DNA of 64,000 nucleotides from NCBI GenBank assembly GCA_029834535.1, contig JAQMWT010000435.1, positions 1 through 64,000 on the forward strand. The letters are read 5' to 3'. The position numbers were made by a program, and so were the translations under genes. Under the pieces are notes generated by a model, which was given only the letters and a program-made list of their open reading frames with translations, was not told where the DNA came from and made no database searches. The stretch is from Chrysophaeum taylorii. Taxonomy: Eukaryota > Sar > Pelagophyceae > Pelagomonadales > Pelagomonadaceae. How positions within the stretch are numbered: position 1 is the first letter of the stretch; each line of letters begins with the position of its first letter. This document shows, piece by piece, positions 54,437-64,000 of this stretch.

Positions 54437-54589
54437 GCCCAGCGCCGGCGAAAAATTGCCCGATCACACGGGGAAAAAAACGGCCCATGGTATGCGGCCA
54501 TGGTTTTTTTATTGGTATGGGCCATTTTTTTTTTGGTATGGGCCGTTTATTTTTCCATGTGATCGGGCAATTTTTCGCCGGCGCTGGGC
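54437..54589. mobile_element. 153-bp foldback element with perfect 32-bp inverted repeats
   Basis: Arms 54437-54468 (GCCCAGCGCCGGCGAAAAAT...) and 54558-54589 are exact inverse complements, and the inverted match continues imperfectly inward (GGGGAAAAAAACGGCCCA / TGGGCCGTTTATTTTTCC). The loop holds three TTTTTTGGTATGGGCC-like direct repeats. No target duplication is clear. It sits where copy B of the decayed family ends. Confidence 0.8.
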
Positions 54590-55070
54590 CAGAAAAGCGC
54601 ATCGCGTCCATAATCCAAACAGACACCAAACACCGCCGTCCACGCGACACATACAAATTCGCGCGCCGCGGCGCCGCTTACCACGACAAGGATATGTGTC
54701 AAGGAGGTCCCCCAGCGAGTTTGGTCACTCCTCCTCCACAAGCATCGACGGCCGGCGCCACGGCGTTCGGCCTCCGGATCTACTTCGTTTTGAAATGTCG
54801 ACTAGGGTTTCTAGCGAGGGCTGTCACTAAGCAGCAGCCGCAGGTGTGACTCTGGGCGACGCGACGACAAGTCGCATCCCCGCGCGGCGGAGTTCTAAGC
54901 GCAGTTCTTCCGTAAGACGACAGGATATTACAGTATGACTAAACAGCACAGCGCGCGGTGGCTGCTTTGCCCAAAGCGTATTTTCATGCGTTGTGCCATC
55001 CAAGCCAGTGACCGCTATCAACAACAGCAAACCGGCGGCGGTGGCACGCGGCGGTCCTGTTGCCTCGAGT
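54590..55070. other. Intergenic region without recognised gene
   Basis: No coherent frame on either strand; downstream side of the RIIa gene. Confidence 0.5.
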
Positions 55071-55438
55071 TCACTGCTGATTCGGCTCAACTCGAGCTAG
55101 AGTCCCGCTCTCGGCAGGCAGGTCTTGTTGTTCTTTTTGCAACTTGGCCATGAAATAGTCGTATGCTGCGCACCGCGTGAGCATGTCACACGCACAAAAG
55201 CCGCACCATACTTGTTGATGTCGCTCGGTTGATCGCGCAAAACCTACACGCGAGATCACCGATGGATTCACTGATTCTTTGATTTATTGATTGATTATTA
55301 CATGACGAACGAACGAACGCACCTCCTTGGTCAACTCCCGCAGCGTCGCCGGAAAGTCCGTCGGCAACGAAAAGTTCTGCGGAGCAGCGTGACGCTCTAG
55401 AGGCAACCGCAGCCGACCTTTTGGTATTTGCTCGACAT
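55071..55438 (-). CDS. 68-aa RIIa (R2D2) dimerisation/docking domain protein, 4 tiny exons
   Basis: Exons 55438-55418, 55376-55323, 55243-55207 and 55165-55071 (207 nt); introns 55377-55417 (41 nt), 55244-55322 (79 nt) and 55166-55206 (41 nt), all GT...AG with frame kept. The product starts MSSKYQKNFSLPTDFPATLR, then LTKEVLRDQPSDINKYAYDY, then FMAKLQKEQ. This is the RIIa pattern (L.P.LRE.TKEVLR.QP.DI..YA..YF..L) found in ropporin, SPA17 and radial-spoke protein 11, proteins that dock at flagellar anchoring helices. The protein is little more than the domain itself. The exon model is inferred; each junction was chosen because it restores the motif. Confidence 0.85.
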
Positions 55439-55954
55439 GGTCGCAAAGCCGCGCAGGCTCGTGTCACACGACGATGGCGCCACGAGGCTGTCTCCTCGAA
55501 CAAGCCTTGGTGTTGTCCGTTCACCGGATGACCAGAGTCAACGGACCTGATTTAAATATTATTAAAGCACACGCCGGCGGGGGGGTGGATTCCGACCCAC
55601 GGTGTCACTCCGTGGCACACGTACCCGTCAGTCGGTGTGCTATGTACCACCTCGAGTCTCCATGGATCTACTGGTGACGCACCAAACACAACCTCGAGTT
55701 AGCTGCTCCCCAATTCCGGTGCGGTGCACACTGTGCGGCGCAACAACAGCAGCCCAAAGCAAATCCGAACTCCTAAACGGGATACCCGCTTCCGCCTTCC
55801 TGGCTCATCCGTCACGTCTCCGCACAACACACCAAAGCCCTCAAGCCTCCGCGCGCACCCCCCCGCTCTTAGCAGTCAAGGTACGTTAAAAAGAGCCCAG
55901 TGCAAACGCAACGGCTCTAAAATTACCATCTCAGACATAGCGCGCAGCTGAACG
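55439..55954. other. Intergenic region between divergent RIIa and Rab28 genes
   Basis: No gene recognised; holds both promoters. No obvious shared element was identified. Confidence 0.5.
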
Positions 55955-56665
55955 ATGGCACGACAGGTGAAGGTTGTGCTCGTCGGGGACGGGTCGGTCG
56001 GAAAGTCGTCGCTCGTCGCGCGGTTCGTGCGCGAAGGGTTCGTCCAACGCTACGCCCAAACGGTCGGCGTGGACTTTTACGAGAAGCGGATCCAGGTGCG
56101 TGGGGAGGTCTTCGCCGATCTGCAGATCTGGGACATCGGGGGGCAGTCGATCCGATCGAAGATGCTGCCCAGGTACCTTTCGGGCGCGCAAGTTGTCTTT
56201 GTGGTCTACGATCTCTCGAACCGCGACTCGCTCCTCGACGCCGACGACTGGTTGGCGCAGCTCAACGCCGTCTATCCAGCAAAAAAAAAGAAGGAGCCCC
56301 CCGACGTGTACGCCGTCGGCAACAAGGCCGACCTCATTCACTGTCGCCAGGTCTCCGACAAGGACCACGACTTGTTCTGGCGCAGTCGCGGTTTGAAGGG
56401 AGGCTTCGTCACGTCTGCCGCCAGCGGCGAAAACGTCTCGCGTGCTGTTTACAAGGCCGCCGCGAGCGCTGTAGGCATCAACCTCACGGCCACCGAGCTC
56501 GAGTTTCAAGATAGAGTGCTCGCAGTCCACCATCCTCCACCTCACGAGGACGGCGGCCGCACCCGCGACGCCGACGCCATCGAAGCCGAAGACCGCATCC
56601 TTGAACGCCGCAAAAAACTCCGCGAAGCAAGAGGAACTAAGCCCTGCCGGTGTCGCATCGCATAG
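55955..56665 (+). CDS. RAB28: Rab28-like small GTPase
   Basis: 236 residues, one exon. P-loop VGDGSVGKSSLVARF, switch I with QTVGVDFYEKRI, and switch II as WDIGGQSIRSKML, where WDIGGQ instead of WDTAGQ is a Rab28 hallmark. GNKADL and TSAASGENV supply guanine specificity. The LPRYLSGAQVVFVVYDLSN strand and the GINLTATELEFQ stretch also fit Rab28. The C terminus CRCRIA ends in a CaaX-type box (CRIA), so farnesylation rather than the usual Rab double geranylgeranylation is likely, as known for Rab28. Rab28 is a BBSome/IFT cargo at cilia in other eukaryotes. A (AAG)n lysine insert lies near residue 110. Confidence 0.93.
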   Translation: MARQVKVVLVGDGSVGKSSLVARFVREGFVQRYAQTVGVDFYEKRIQVRGEVFADLQIWDIGGQSIRSKMLPRYLSGAQVVFVVYDLSNRDSLLDADDWLAQLNAVYPAKKKKEPPDVYAVGNKADLIHCRQVSDKDHDLFWRSRGLKGGFVTSAASGENVSRAVYKAAASAVGINLTATELEFQDRVLAVHHPPPHEDGGRTRDADAIEAEDRILERRKKLREARGTKPCRCRIA

Positions 56666-57663
56666 CCCCCGGTAGGGAATTAACTGAGGGTGTCGCCGCA
56701 TTTAGAGCAAGGACATCGAATTACGTGAGTCCAACACATATCAATTTGATCAAAGTGTGGGCTTAATCCTGAGACTTAGTTATAGATGCGACTTTGTTCA
56801 ATTAAAAATTATGTTAAAGCTGTAACGAAAACGGAGCTAGCTTTATTGTTATTGTGTTAGAGTTAGTTAGTTTTTAACGAATTAGTAAGAGCATAAGACT
56901 TACCCTAATATTGGATTCTAACTGATCCAAGCAAGTCGAACTTGATTTTGTCGTCGTTGTCTAAGGTGTTCCCAGACAAGGGAAGCCCCATACGCTGATT
57001 GCTTACCGCACGGCTGCGACGGAGGACACTACCTTACGAACCTGCGCCTTGGGCGGGCATCGGTCCTCCCGACGTAGATTGGGACCTGTTCGCCTCCCGG
57101 GCGGGCCGAATGGAAGGTGGAACGGTTCCCAGTAGGACAGTGTATGGCGGGAGATTCTGATCCCGCTCGCTTCGGTGCTGAGATTATTCTGCGCCTCATG
57201 TACTGGGCTGACCTAGCGTCATTTCCATTGTACGTCAGGGTAACACAAATCCGGCACTATTCTTAGATTCGCCCCCTCTTCCCGATCCAAGTTTTTTTTT
57301 GATCGCACGCCGCTCATTGTTCTGCTAATCACAGCGCCGTGGCGCGTGGAATCAGAGTCGCCGGATGTGCAGACGAGGGGAGCCGAAAGGTGAGTCCGCG
57401 GAGAGTGATCATCAGGCTGTCGCCATGCGACGCGGTCTCACCGCGGTGTGACTGACAACCTACTCGTCGTTTACTTTTCTTCCTCCTGCCCCCCGCGGGC
57501 ATACCCCGTCCGTCTCACGTTCCGGCTACCAACCTATTGATTGCCACGATGAATGAACCAAAATTGGGCTTATTAGTTTGACTCCATTAGAATCATCACA
57601 TTTTAGATTGCTCAAGAAACTAACAAACAATAAGTCCTTTCTGCATTCTAATAATAATAATAA
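56666..57663. repeat. Intergenic region with dispersed repeat (partner at 1.9-2.1 kb)
   Basis: 57365-57535 resembles 1910-2095, and GGGACCTGTTCGCCTCCCGG GCGGGCCG (57080-57105) is the inverse of 2078-2106, so the family may carry inverted ends. The rest (56700-56950) is AT-rich with no recognised feature. A short (TAA)n run precedes the Helitron. Confidence 0.5.
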
Positions 57664-58712
57664 TCCTAACTACTAATCGACAGATGTTTGTCTGTTTGTC
57701 CCTCGATTTAGGGTAAGGATCAGGTAGGCGCGAGAGTAAGGATCAGGTAGGCGCGAGAGCCAGACAGTGATCCTCCAAGCCGTCTACGGCGACCTCGCAG
57801 ACTATTTCCACGACCCGCGGCGGCTCTTTCAGCGCGCCATTCTCACGCCCCGTCGAAACGATGTTGTCGATGCTGACAACGCGCGCATGACCGCGGCCTT
57901 TTTTTCCCGGAGACGAGGCGTCGGAGTTCTTTTCGGCTGACTAGGTTGGGTCGGAAGACGACGCCTCGCTCTTTACCTCGGCCTTTTTTTCCCGGAGACG
58001 AGGCGTCGGAGTTCTTTTCGGCTGACTAGGTTTTGTCGGAAGACGACGCCTCGCAACCTCGACCCGTCGCACGGCCACTGCAACGGTACCAGATACATGA
58101 TCGATCGTGTCGTTGTCACCGAGGCTCCTCCAACCTGTATCCCTTAAGGCCCGCCGACGCCAAACGATCACCAAGAGCCAGGGCCAGACGCCCCGCGAGG
58201 TCGGCGTCCTCTTGGCGAAGCCCGTCTTCTGCCACGTCCAGCTCCACGTGGCTCTCTGTCTATCGGCAACCCCGAGGATATCCTCTTCTGAGTCGACGAC
58301 TCCACCTTACCCCACACGTGCTGCGCAATACCGATAAGCCCCCTCCCGGCGTCTACACGCGCACTTTAGGTTAACTTACTGGGACCAGGCGAACTTACTG
58401 GGGTTTGAGATTGGGACTAGGTGAACTTAGTGACCAGGTGAACTTACTGGGACCAAGTGAACTTACTGGGGTTTTTAGAGTGAACGCAAAGGCTAGCGGC
58501 GTGTACGGATCAAAGCGGCTTAGATTGGCGGAGGTGAGAGCGACGAGCTCGAAGGAGAGTGGGGTGAGTGGGTGTGAGCACGAGTGGGCTTACAGTGTAA
58601 GTTACACCGAACTTACTAGGGTTAGAGATTGGGACTAGGTGAACTTACTGGGACCAGGTGAACTTACTGGGGTTAGAGATTGGGACTAGGTGAACTTACT
58701 GGCCTGCACTTG
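57664..58712 (+). mobile_element. Complete 1049-bp non-autonomous Helitron
   Basis: TCCTAACTACTAATCGACAG directly after ...AATAATAA, and GGCCTGCACTTG directly before TAATAAC, giving the A|T target. It contains a doubled GTAAGGATCAGGTAGGCGCGAGAG, a helicase-derived block (57772-58370) with an extra local duplication of TTTTTTTCCCGGAGACGAGG...(57898-57935 and 57980-58020), and subterminal repeats. Confidence 0.92.
57772..58370 (+). pseudogene. C-terminal fragment of Helitron Pif1-like helicase (representative copy)
   Basis: Four conserved blocks occur in order but in different frames: FHDPRRLFQRAILTPRRNDV; PGDEASEFFSAD; NLDPSHGHCNGTRYMIDRVV; and INKSQGQT or ITKSQGQT followed by PREVGVLLxKPVFCHVQLYV and ALC(R/L). 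These are the late motifs of Helitron RepHel helicases (motifs V-VI region). The Rep nuclease and the first helicase motifs are absent. Equivalent blocks are in every unit described here (about 7510-8100, 8385-8900, 9350-9925, 10385-10960, 11440-12010, 12334-12930, 44621-45200, 60910-61495, 62500-63070). Confidence 0.88.
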
Positions 58713-58797
58713 TAATAACTAAGCCACAAAGAATTTCGATAAAACCAATAATCACGCTTGGGGTGCTCAAATTACGAGATATTGAGACGACGATTGA

Positions 58798-60015
58798 ATG
58801 TACAATTTGGTGGTCGTGACGCTGCACGCGGCGTTGGGAGCACGTGCATTGCTACCGGTTGACTTGGGCCAGTCGCGGTACACGCACGTCCAGGTGTTCG
58901 ATGGGTGCGAGATCGGTTGCGCTCGCGAGCTACGGCAAGTTTTCGAGGATCGATTCGACGCGCCGCGAAGCTCGCACCCCGAGCAGTACTTCTGGCACCC
59001 GTGGCACGTGACGCTGCGCGACGAGGACTTTCGGGCGCGGGACCGCGGTGGATCCGACGCGGGAGAGGCCGAAGCATCGAGCCTGGGCACGGCTGTCGCA
59101 GCGGCCGGCGCGTTCGCGGCTTTGAGCCGGAACAACTCGAGACGAGGGACCGGCGCCGGGACGCAGTACTCTCTCCTTCGAACGCCCGCAGCCGAGTACT
59201 TCGAGGGCGAGCTCTTCGACAAGTTGTGCGTAGAACTGGCCGAGTTCGGCCGGACGCGGCTCGGGTGCGACGCGTTCACGCCGCCGTGGTTGGCGCTATA
59301 CACGGACGGGGCCGAGATGAATTGGCACACGGATGCCCCACACGGGCCGCTGGCCTTCGTGCTGTCGCTCACGCCGACTGGGACGCACGCGCCGCCGGAC
59401 GCCGACCACCCGTCGTTTTTCCAGGGTGGCGAGACCCTCATCCTCAAGCCCGGCGTCCTAGACTACTGGCGCCGCTTCGACGGCTCGAGAGGCCTCGAGG
59501 TCGACGACATTCTCGAGCGCCACGACCCGACACCCTTCGGCCGCATCATCTGCTTCGACGGCCGTCTCCCGCACCGCGTCTCGAGAGTCGAGGGCACCAG
59601 AGACCCTCGGAGAGGCCGTCTCGTCTTGACGGGCTGGTTCTCCGAACCGCGCACTCGCGCCGACGGCGGCCTCTCCGACGGCGAGGGCCTCGTCCCCGAG
59701 GCCGCGCGCGTCTTGGACAAGGCACTCGACGATGCCTTCCAAGCCTTCGAGGCATGCGACTTGGGGAGAGTCGTTGGCTTCCTCGCCGTGCGCGTGCTGG
59801 TGAGCGTCCAAGGCGCTGTCCAGGCCTCGGACGCGCTCTGCGACACCCTCCTCTCCGACCCTGCCGAGCGAGGCGACGCAGAGGACGACGATGATTTTGC
59901 CACGGCGCCGCCGGATATCGCTGTCAAGACGATTCTTAGAGCAGCCTTGTTCGAGGCCACCTTCCCGGAGGCCAGCGAGCCTACAATCATCACGGTCCCC
60001 TTGTCCTTTAGCTAG
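58798..60015 (+). CDS. 2-oxoglutarate/Fe(II)-dependent oxygenase
   Basis: 405 residues, one exon. The double-stranded beta-helix core has the iron ligands in NWHTDAPHGPLAFVLSLT (His177, Asp179) and LPHRVSRVEG (His259), and the 2-oxoglutarate-binding Arg in RRGRLVLTGWF. FFQGGETLILKPG and FGRIICFDGRLPH are typical of the prolyl-hydroxylase/AlkB-like superfamily. The C-terminal 120 residues are acidic and of unknown role. Substrate unknown. It begins 86 bp after the 3' end of a Helitron. Confidence 0.88.
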   Translation: MYNLVVVTLHAALGARALLPVDLGQSRYTHVQVFDGCEIGCARELRQVFEDRFDAPRSSHPEQYFWHPWHVTLRDEDFRARDRGGSDAGEAEASSLGTAVAAAGAFAALSRNNSRRGTGAGTQYSLLRTPAAEYFEGELFDKLCVELAEFGRTRLGCDAFTPPWLALYTDGAEMNWHTDAPHGPLAFVLSLTPTGTHAPPDADHPSFFQGGETLILKPGVLDYWRRFDGSRGLEVDDILERHDPTPFGRIICFDGRLPHRVSRVEGTRDPRRGRLVLTGWFSEPRTRADGGLSDGEGLVPEAARVLDKALDDAFQAFEACDLGRVVGFLAVRVLVSVQGAVQASDALCDTLLSDPAERGDAEDDDDFATAPPDIAVKTILRAALFEATFPEASEPTIITVPLSFS

Positions 60016-60031
60016 CTAGCTAGCTAGCTAG
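60012..60031. repeat. (TAGC)n microsatellite at stop codon
   Basis: AGCTAGCTAGCTAGCTAGCTAG begins within the stop codon of the oxygenase. Confidence 0.9.
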
Positions 60032-60384
60032 TCCCGGCTTTTAGCAGTACAAGCATGTTTGGACATAAAACCCATTTCTGTTCGCGCAAACCCCTGGCCT
60101 GAAGTGCGCGCTGACCTCGCCGAGACGGAGTCGTGTGAGTGGGTGCCTTCCTTTGCGGTCCGTGAAGATGATGATTCGAGCGGACCGTAAGTGGTGTCGT
60201 ATTTACCGTCTAGCTGACTACTTCTTTTGCTCGGAAATATATATTAATTAGACCGATAGCAGCAGCGGACTATTGGCAATAATATTGGGGCCTTGCACCG
60301 TGTCCACAGCACAAAAGCTGCGTGTAAGGTGTCGACCACCGTCGGTCGTAGAGCCAAACCCGTGACACGCGCATGCGCTTTCTT
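60032..60384. other. Intergenic region, no feature
   Basis: Nothing recognised before the (TTTA)n tract. Confidence 0.5.
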
Positions 60385-60527
<143 letters not shown>

Positions 60528-60580
60528 ACCCCCGTTTTTTCCCAACCCAAATTATACTGATCACAACGATAATAATAAGA

Positions 60581-61594
60581 CAAGTGCAGGCCAGTAAGCT
60601 CACCTAGTCCCAATCTCTAACCCCAGTAAGCTCACCTGGTCCCAGTAAGTTTCGTATAAGTTCACCTGGTCAGTAAGTTCACCTAGCTCACACCAACTCC
60701 TTTGAGCTCGTCGCTCTCGCCTCCGCCAAACTAAGCTGCTTTGATCCGCACGCGCCGCCAACCTTTGAGTTTACTCTAAAAACCCTTTACTCTAAAACCC
60801 CCAGTAAGTTCATCTGGCCCCAGTAAGTTCACCTGGTCACTCAGCTCACCTAATCCCAATCTCAAACCCCAGTAAGTTCACGTGGTCCCAGTAAGTTCAC
60901 CTATAGTGCGCGTGTAGACGCCGGAAAGGGGGCTTATCGGTATTGCGCAGCACGTTTGGGTAGGGTGGAGTCGTCGACCCAGAAGAGGATATCCTCGGGG
61001 TTGCCGATCGACAGAGAGCCACGTAGAGCTGGACGTGGCAGAAGACGGGCTTCGCCAAGAGGACGCCGACCTCGCGGGGCGTCTGGCCCTGGCCCTTGGT
61101 GATCGTTTGGCGTCGGCGGGCCTCAAGGGATACAGGTCGGAGGAGCCTCGGTGACAACGACACGATCGATCATGTATCTGGTACCGTTGCAGTGGCCGTG
61201 CGACGGGTCGAGGTTGCGAAGACCTTAAGCTCGCGATCAAAGTCAGCATGCCGTTGGTTGTCAGGGAGTTGAAAACTATACTGTAAAGAGCGAGGCGTCG
61301 TCTTCCGACCCAGCCTAGTCAGCCGAAAAGAACTCCGACGCCTCGTCTCCGGGAAAAAAAGGCCGCGGTCATGCGCGCGTTGTCAGCATCGACAACATCG
61401 TTTCGACGGGGCGTGAGAATGGCGCGCTGAAAGAGCCGCCGCGGGTCGTGGAAATAGTCTGCGAGGTCGCCGTAGACGGCTTGGAGGATCACTGTCTGGC
61501 TCTCGCGCCTACCTGATGCTTACTCTCGCGCCTACATGATCCTTACCCTAAATCGAGGGACAAACAGACAGACAGACAGACAAACAAACAAACG
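60581..61594 (-). mobile_element. Helitron array II, unit 1 (5' terminus lost)
   Basis: 3' end at 60581 with A at 60580. Helicase block at about 60910-61495. It ends in the (GACA/AACA)n tract without the TCCTAACTACTAATCG terminus and joins directly to the next 3' end. Confidence 0.82.
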
Positions 61595-62131
61595 CAAGTG
61601 CAGGCCAGTAAGTTCACCTAGTCCCAATCTCTAACCCCAGTAAGTTCACCTGGTCCCAGTAAGTTTCATATAAGTTCACCTGGTCAGTAAGTTCACCTAT
61701 CTAAGCTGCTTTGATCCGCACGTGCCGTCAGCCTTTGAGTTTACTCTAAAAACCCTTTACTCTAAAAACACCAGTATGTTCACCTGGTCCCAGTTTCACC
61801 TGGTCACTTAGTTCACCTAGTCCCAATCTCAAACCCCTGTAAGTTCACGTGGTCCCAGTAAGTTCACCTACAGTGCGCGTGTAGACGCCGGGAGGGGGCT
61901 TGGTAATGCGCGCGTTGTCAGCATCGACAACATCGTTTCGACGGGGCGTGAGAATGGCGCGCTGAAAGAGCCGCCGCGGGTCGTGGAAACAGTCTGCGAG
62001 GTCGCCGTAGACGGCTTGGAGGATCACTGCCTGCCTGGCTCTCGCTCCTACCTGATCCTTACCCTAAATCGAGGGACAGACAAACAAACAAACAGACAGA
62101 CAGACAAACGTCTGTCGATTAGTAGTTAGGA
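61595..62131 (-). mobile_element. Helitron array II, unit 2 (internal deletion)
   Basis: 537 bp. 3' end at 61595, 5' end at 62131. Most of the helicase block is deleted: GGGAGGGGGCTTGG at 61891 is joined to TAATGCGCGCGTTGTCAGCA. Confidence 0.82.
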
Positions 62132-62135
62132 AACA

Positions 62136-63178
62136 CAAGTGCAGGCCAGTAAGTTCGCCAGTAAGTTCACCTGGTCCCAATCTCTAACCCCAGTAAGTTC
62201 ACCTGGTCCCAGTAAGTTCACCTAGTCCCAATCTCTAACCCCAGTAAGTTCGGCGTAAGCCCACTCGTGCTCACATCCACTCACCCCACTCTCCTTCGAG
62301 CTCGTCGCTCTCACCTCCGCCAATCTAAGCTGCTTTGATCCGTACACGCCGCTAGCCTTTGCGTTCACTCTAAAAACCCCAGTAAGTTCACTTGGTCCCA
62401 GTAAGTTCACCTGGTCACTAAGTTCACCTAGTCCCAATCTCAAACCCCAGTAAGTTCACCTGGTCCCAGTAAGTTCAACTACAGTGCGCGTGTACACGCC
62501 GGGAGGGGGCTTATCGGTATTGCGCAGCACGTGTGGGGTAGGGTGGAGTCGTCGACTCAGAAGAGGATATCCTCGGGGTTGCCGATCGACAGAGAGCCAC
62601 GTAGAGCTGGACGTGGCAGAAGACGGGCTTCGCCAAGAGGACGCCGACCTCGCGGGGCGTCTGGCCCTGGCTCTTGGTGATCGTTTGGCGTCGGCGTGCC
62701 TTACGGGATACAGGTTGGAGGAGCCTCGGTGACAACGACACGATCGATCATGTATCTGGTACTGTTGCAGTGGCCGTGCGACGGGTCGAGGTTGCGAAGA
62801 CTTTAAGCTCGCGATCAAAGTCAGCATGCCGTTGGTTGTCAGGGAGTTCAAAACTCGACTCTTGAGAGCGAGGCGTCGTCTTCCGACCCAACCTAGTCGG
62901 CCGAAAAGAACTCCGACGCCTCGTCTCCGGGAAAATAAGGCGGCGGTCATGCGCGCGTTGTCAGCATCGACAACATCGTTTCGACGGGGCGTGAGAATGG
63001 CGCGCTGAAAGAGCCGCCGCGGGTCGTGGAAATAGTCTGCGAGGTCGCCGTAGACGGCTTGGAGGATCAATGTGTGGCTCGCGGACCCACATGATCCTTA
63101 CCCTAAATCGAGGGACAAACAGACAGACAGACAAACAAACAAACAAACAGACAAACATCTGTCGATTAGTAGTTAGGA
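62136..63178 (-). mobile_element. Helitron array II, unit 3 (full length)
   Basis: 1043 bp with both termini; separated from unit 2 by AACA (62132-62135). Its 5' end at 63178 is followed by T (63179), the expected outer A|T flank. A partial extra 5' end (TCTGTCGATAAGTAGTTAAG) follows at 63179-63198. Confidence 0.86.
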
Positions 63179-63519
63179 TCTGTCGATAAGTAGTTAAGAA
63201 GAAGCTTCGCGCAATTTTTGAGAGAGGTGATCGAAACCGCCCCCCGGATCCCAGTATGTAAGGTATTTGCAAGAGCGATCGGCGAAGCCCCTGAAGGGGA
63301 ATGGCTAGCGCAAGCGCGAAGAAGATCCATTCTGAACGAAATCCAATGCAACGTGGACGGTCGAGCGCGCGGGAAAACCTGTACCGTACAGTAATCGCAC
63401 CTTCCTCTAGTAATCCCCTAGACTACCAGCCTCGCGTTTCGTTTTGAAGATAGTCCGGAATATCCACTATCTAGTTGAAGAGCACGAACCCCTGTACAGT
63501 ACAATAAGTGAAGGAAAAA

Positions 63520-64000
63520 ATGCGACGCTTTTCGAGCCTGCCGACGGCGTCGTCGTTGGGGCCGCGCAAAGAGATGCTGTTCGAAGTGACGAGGTTCCCG
63601 CAGTTCTGCGAGGCGACGGCGCGACGGCTCGGAAGCTGGAACTATTTTCTCCAAGGCGAGAAGCACCGCACGCTCATTGTTGGGGAACCGCGGCTCGCTC
63701 AGGCGATCTTGACGAAAAAGGACGCCGACTGGAGCGACCGCATCATCGCGCCCGTCCTGCGGCGCCTCTCGAAGGACCTGTTGGGGCTTGACGATGCGCC
63801 CGGACTGATCTTTGCGAACGGCCCGAGGCGATGGGCGGTGCCGCGGGCGGCGGCCGTCGCGGGGTTGTGGAGGACGGAGTTTATCGAGCAGAGCGTCGCG
63901 GTCGTGAAGGAGGTGGCGGCCGAGACGATGCGAGAATTGTTTGCAAGGCGCCAAGCCGTCGACGTCGACGACGTCTTCCAGCGCGCAGCGCTCGAGGTCG
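63520..64000 (+). CDS. Cytochrome P450, N-terminal part (runs off window)
   Basis: Open from ATG at 63520 to the window end (160 codons). MRRFSSLPTASSLGPRKEML lacks a hydrophobic anchor. EKHRTLIVGEPRLAQAILTK matches the P450 beta1/helix-B region, IFANGPRRWAVPRAAAVAGL the helix-C W..xR region, and KEVAAETMRELFARRQ...VDVDDVFQRAALEV the helix D-E region. The haem-binding Cys would lie beyond the window, so the call rests on the N-terminal pattern. A minus-strand 178-codon frame here is a shadow. Confidence 0.72.
   Translation, partial: MRRFSSLPTASSLGPRKEMLFEVTRFPQFCEATARRLGSWNYFLQGEKHRTLIVGEPRLAQAILTKKDADWSDRIIAPVLRRLSKDLLGLDDAPGLIFANGPRRWAVPRAAAVAGLWRTEFIEQSVAVVKEVAAETMRELFARRQAVDVDDVFQRAALEV

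Noticed and set aside
56700-57600. tRNA, rRNA or snRNA genes in the gene-poor stretches
   Set aside because: No cloverleaf with A/B boxes, no 5S-like or U-snRNA-like conserved core could be recognised on either strand.
63418-63954. 178-codon minus-strand frame at the window end
   Set aside because: Antisense to the cytochrome P450 N terminus, with His/Arg/Pro-rich shadow composition.

Overview
This window looks like nuclear DNA from a small, GC-rich, flagellated eukaryotic alga with a secondary (red-type) plastid, most likely a stramenopile. The evidence is internal. Spliceosomal introns are very short (about 30-100 nt, GT-AG plus probable GC-AG). Typical eukaryotic genes are present (ribosomal protein eL37, U5 snRNP protein Dim1, AK6, mitochondrial Mn-SOD, Rab28, an RIIa-domain protein). 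A plastid-type ATP/ADP translocase carries a signal peptide ending in an AIAF motif, which resembles the ASAFAP targeting motif. The exact lineage cannot be fixed from sequence alone.

Layout. 1-2.4 kb: a TPR protein and dispersed repeats. 2.4-13.3 kb: a nest of mobile DNA, made of five Helitron units joined directly head to tail on the minus strand, with a complete Ty1/copia-type element (75-bp LTRs, 5-bp target duplication) inside the first unit, followed by a plus-strand Helitron. 14.2-31.2 kb: a dense gene block (AK6, Dim1, a glycosyltransferase-like protein, a PfkB kinase, a glucose-6-phosphate 1-epimerase, eL37, a DOT1-like methyltransferase, a plasma-membrane-type H+-ATPase, a protein kinase). 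31.4-33.9 kb: decayed sequence, an eIF3e pseudogene and a 259-bp inverted-repeat MITE. 34-36.7 kb: Mn-SOD and a secreted protein. 36.7-48.7 kb: a tandem duplication of a coiled-coil gene plus an ionotropic glutamate receptor gene, in which opposite members decayed in the two copies. 48.7-56.7 kb: ATP/ADP translocase, amino-acid permease, an Abraxas-like MPN protein, a second copy of the decayed family, a foldback element, and the RIIa and Rab28 genes. 57-64 kb: more Helitrons, a 2-oxoglutarate oxygenase, a (TTTA)n tract, a second Helitron tandem array and the start of a cytochrome P450.

The most informative structure is the Helitron family. One copy (43426-45614) sits in a duplicated gene whose sister copy (around 39263/39264) is an intact empty site. 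This fixes the element ends to the base: 5'-TCCTAACTAC...GCCTGCACTTG-3', inserted between A and T with no target duplication. The same ends then show that the arrays are direct concatemers, as expected from rolling-circle replication that runs past its terminator. All units carry the same already-frameshifted C-terminal piece of the Pif1-like Helitron helicase, so they are non-autonomous.
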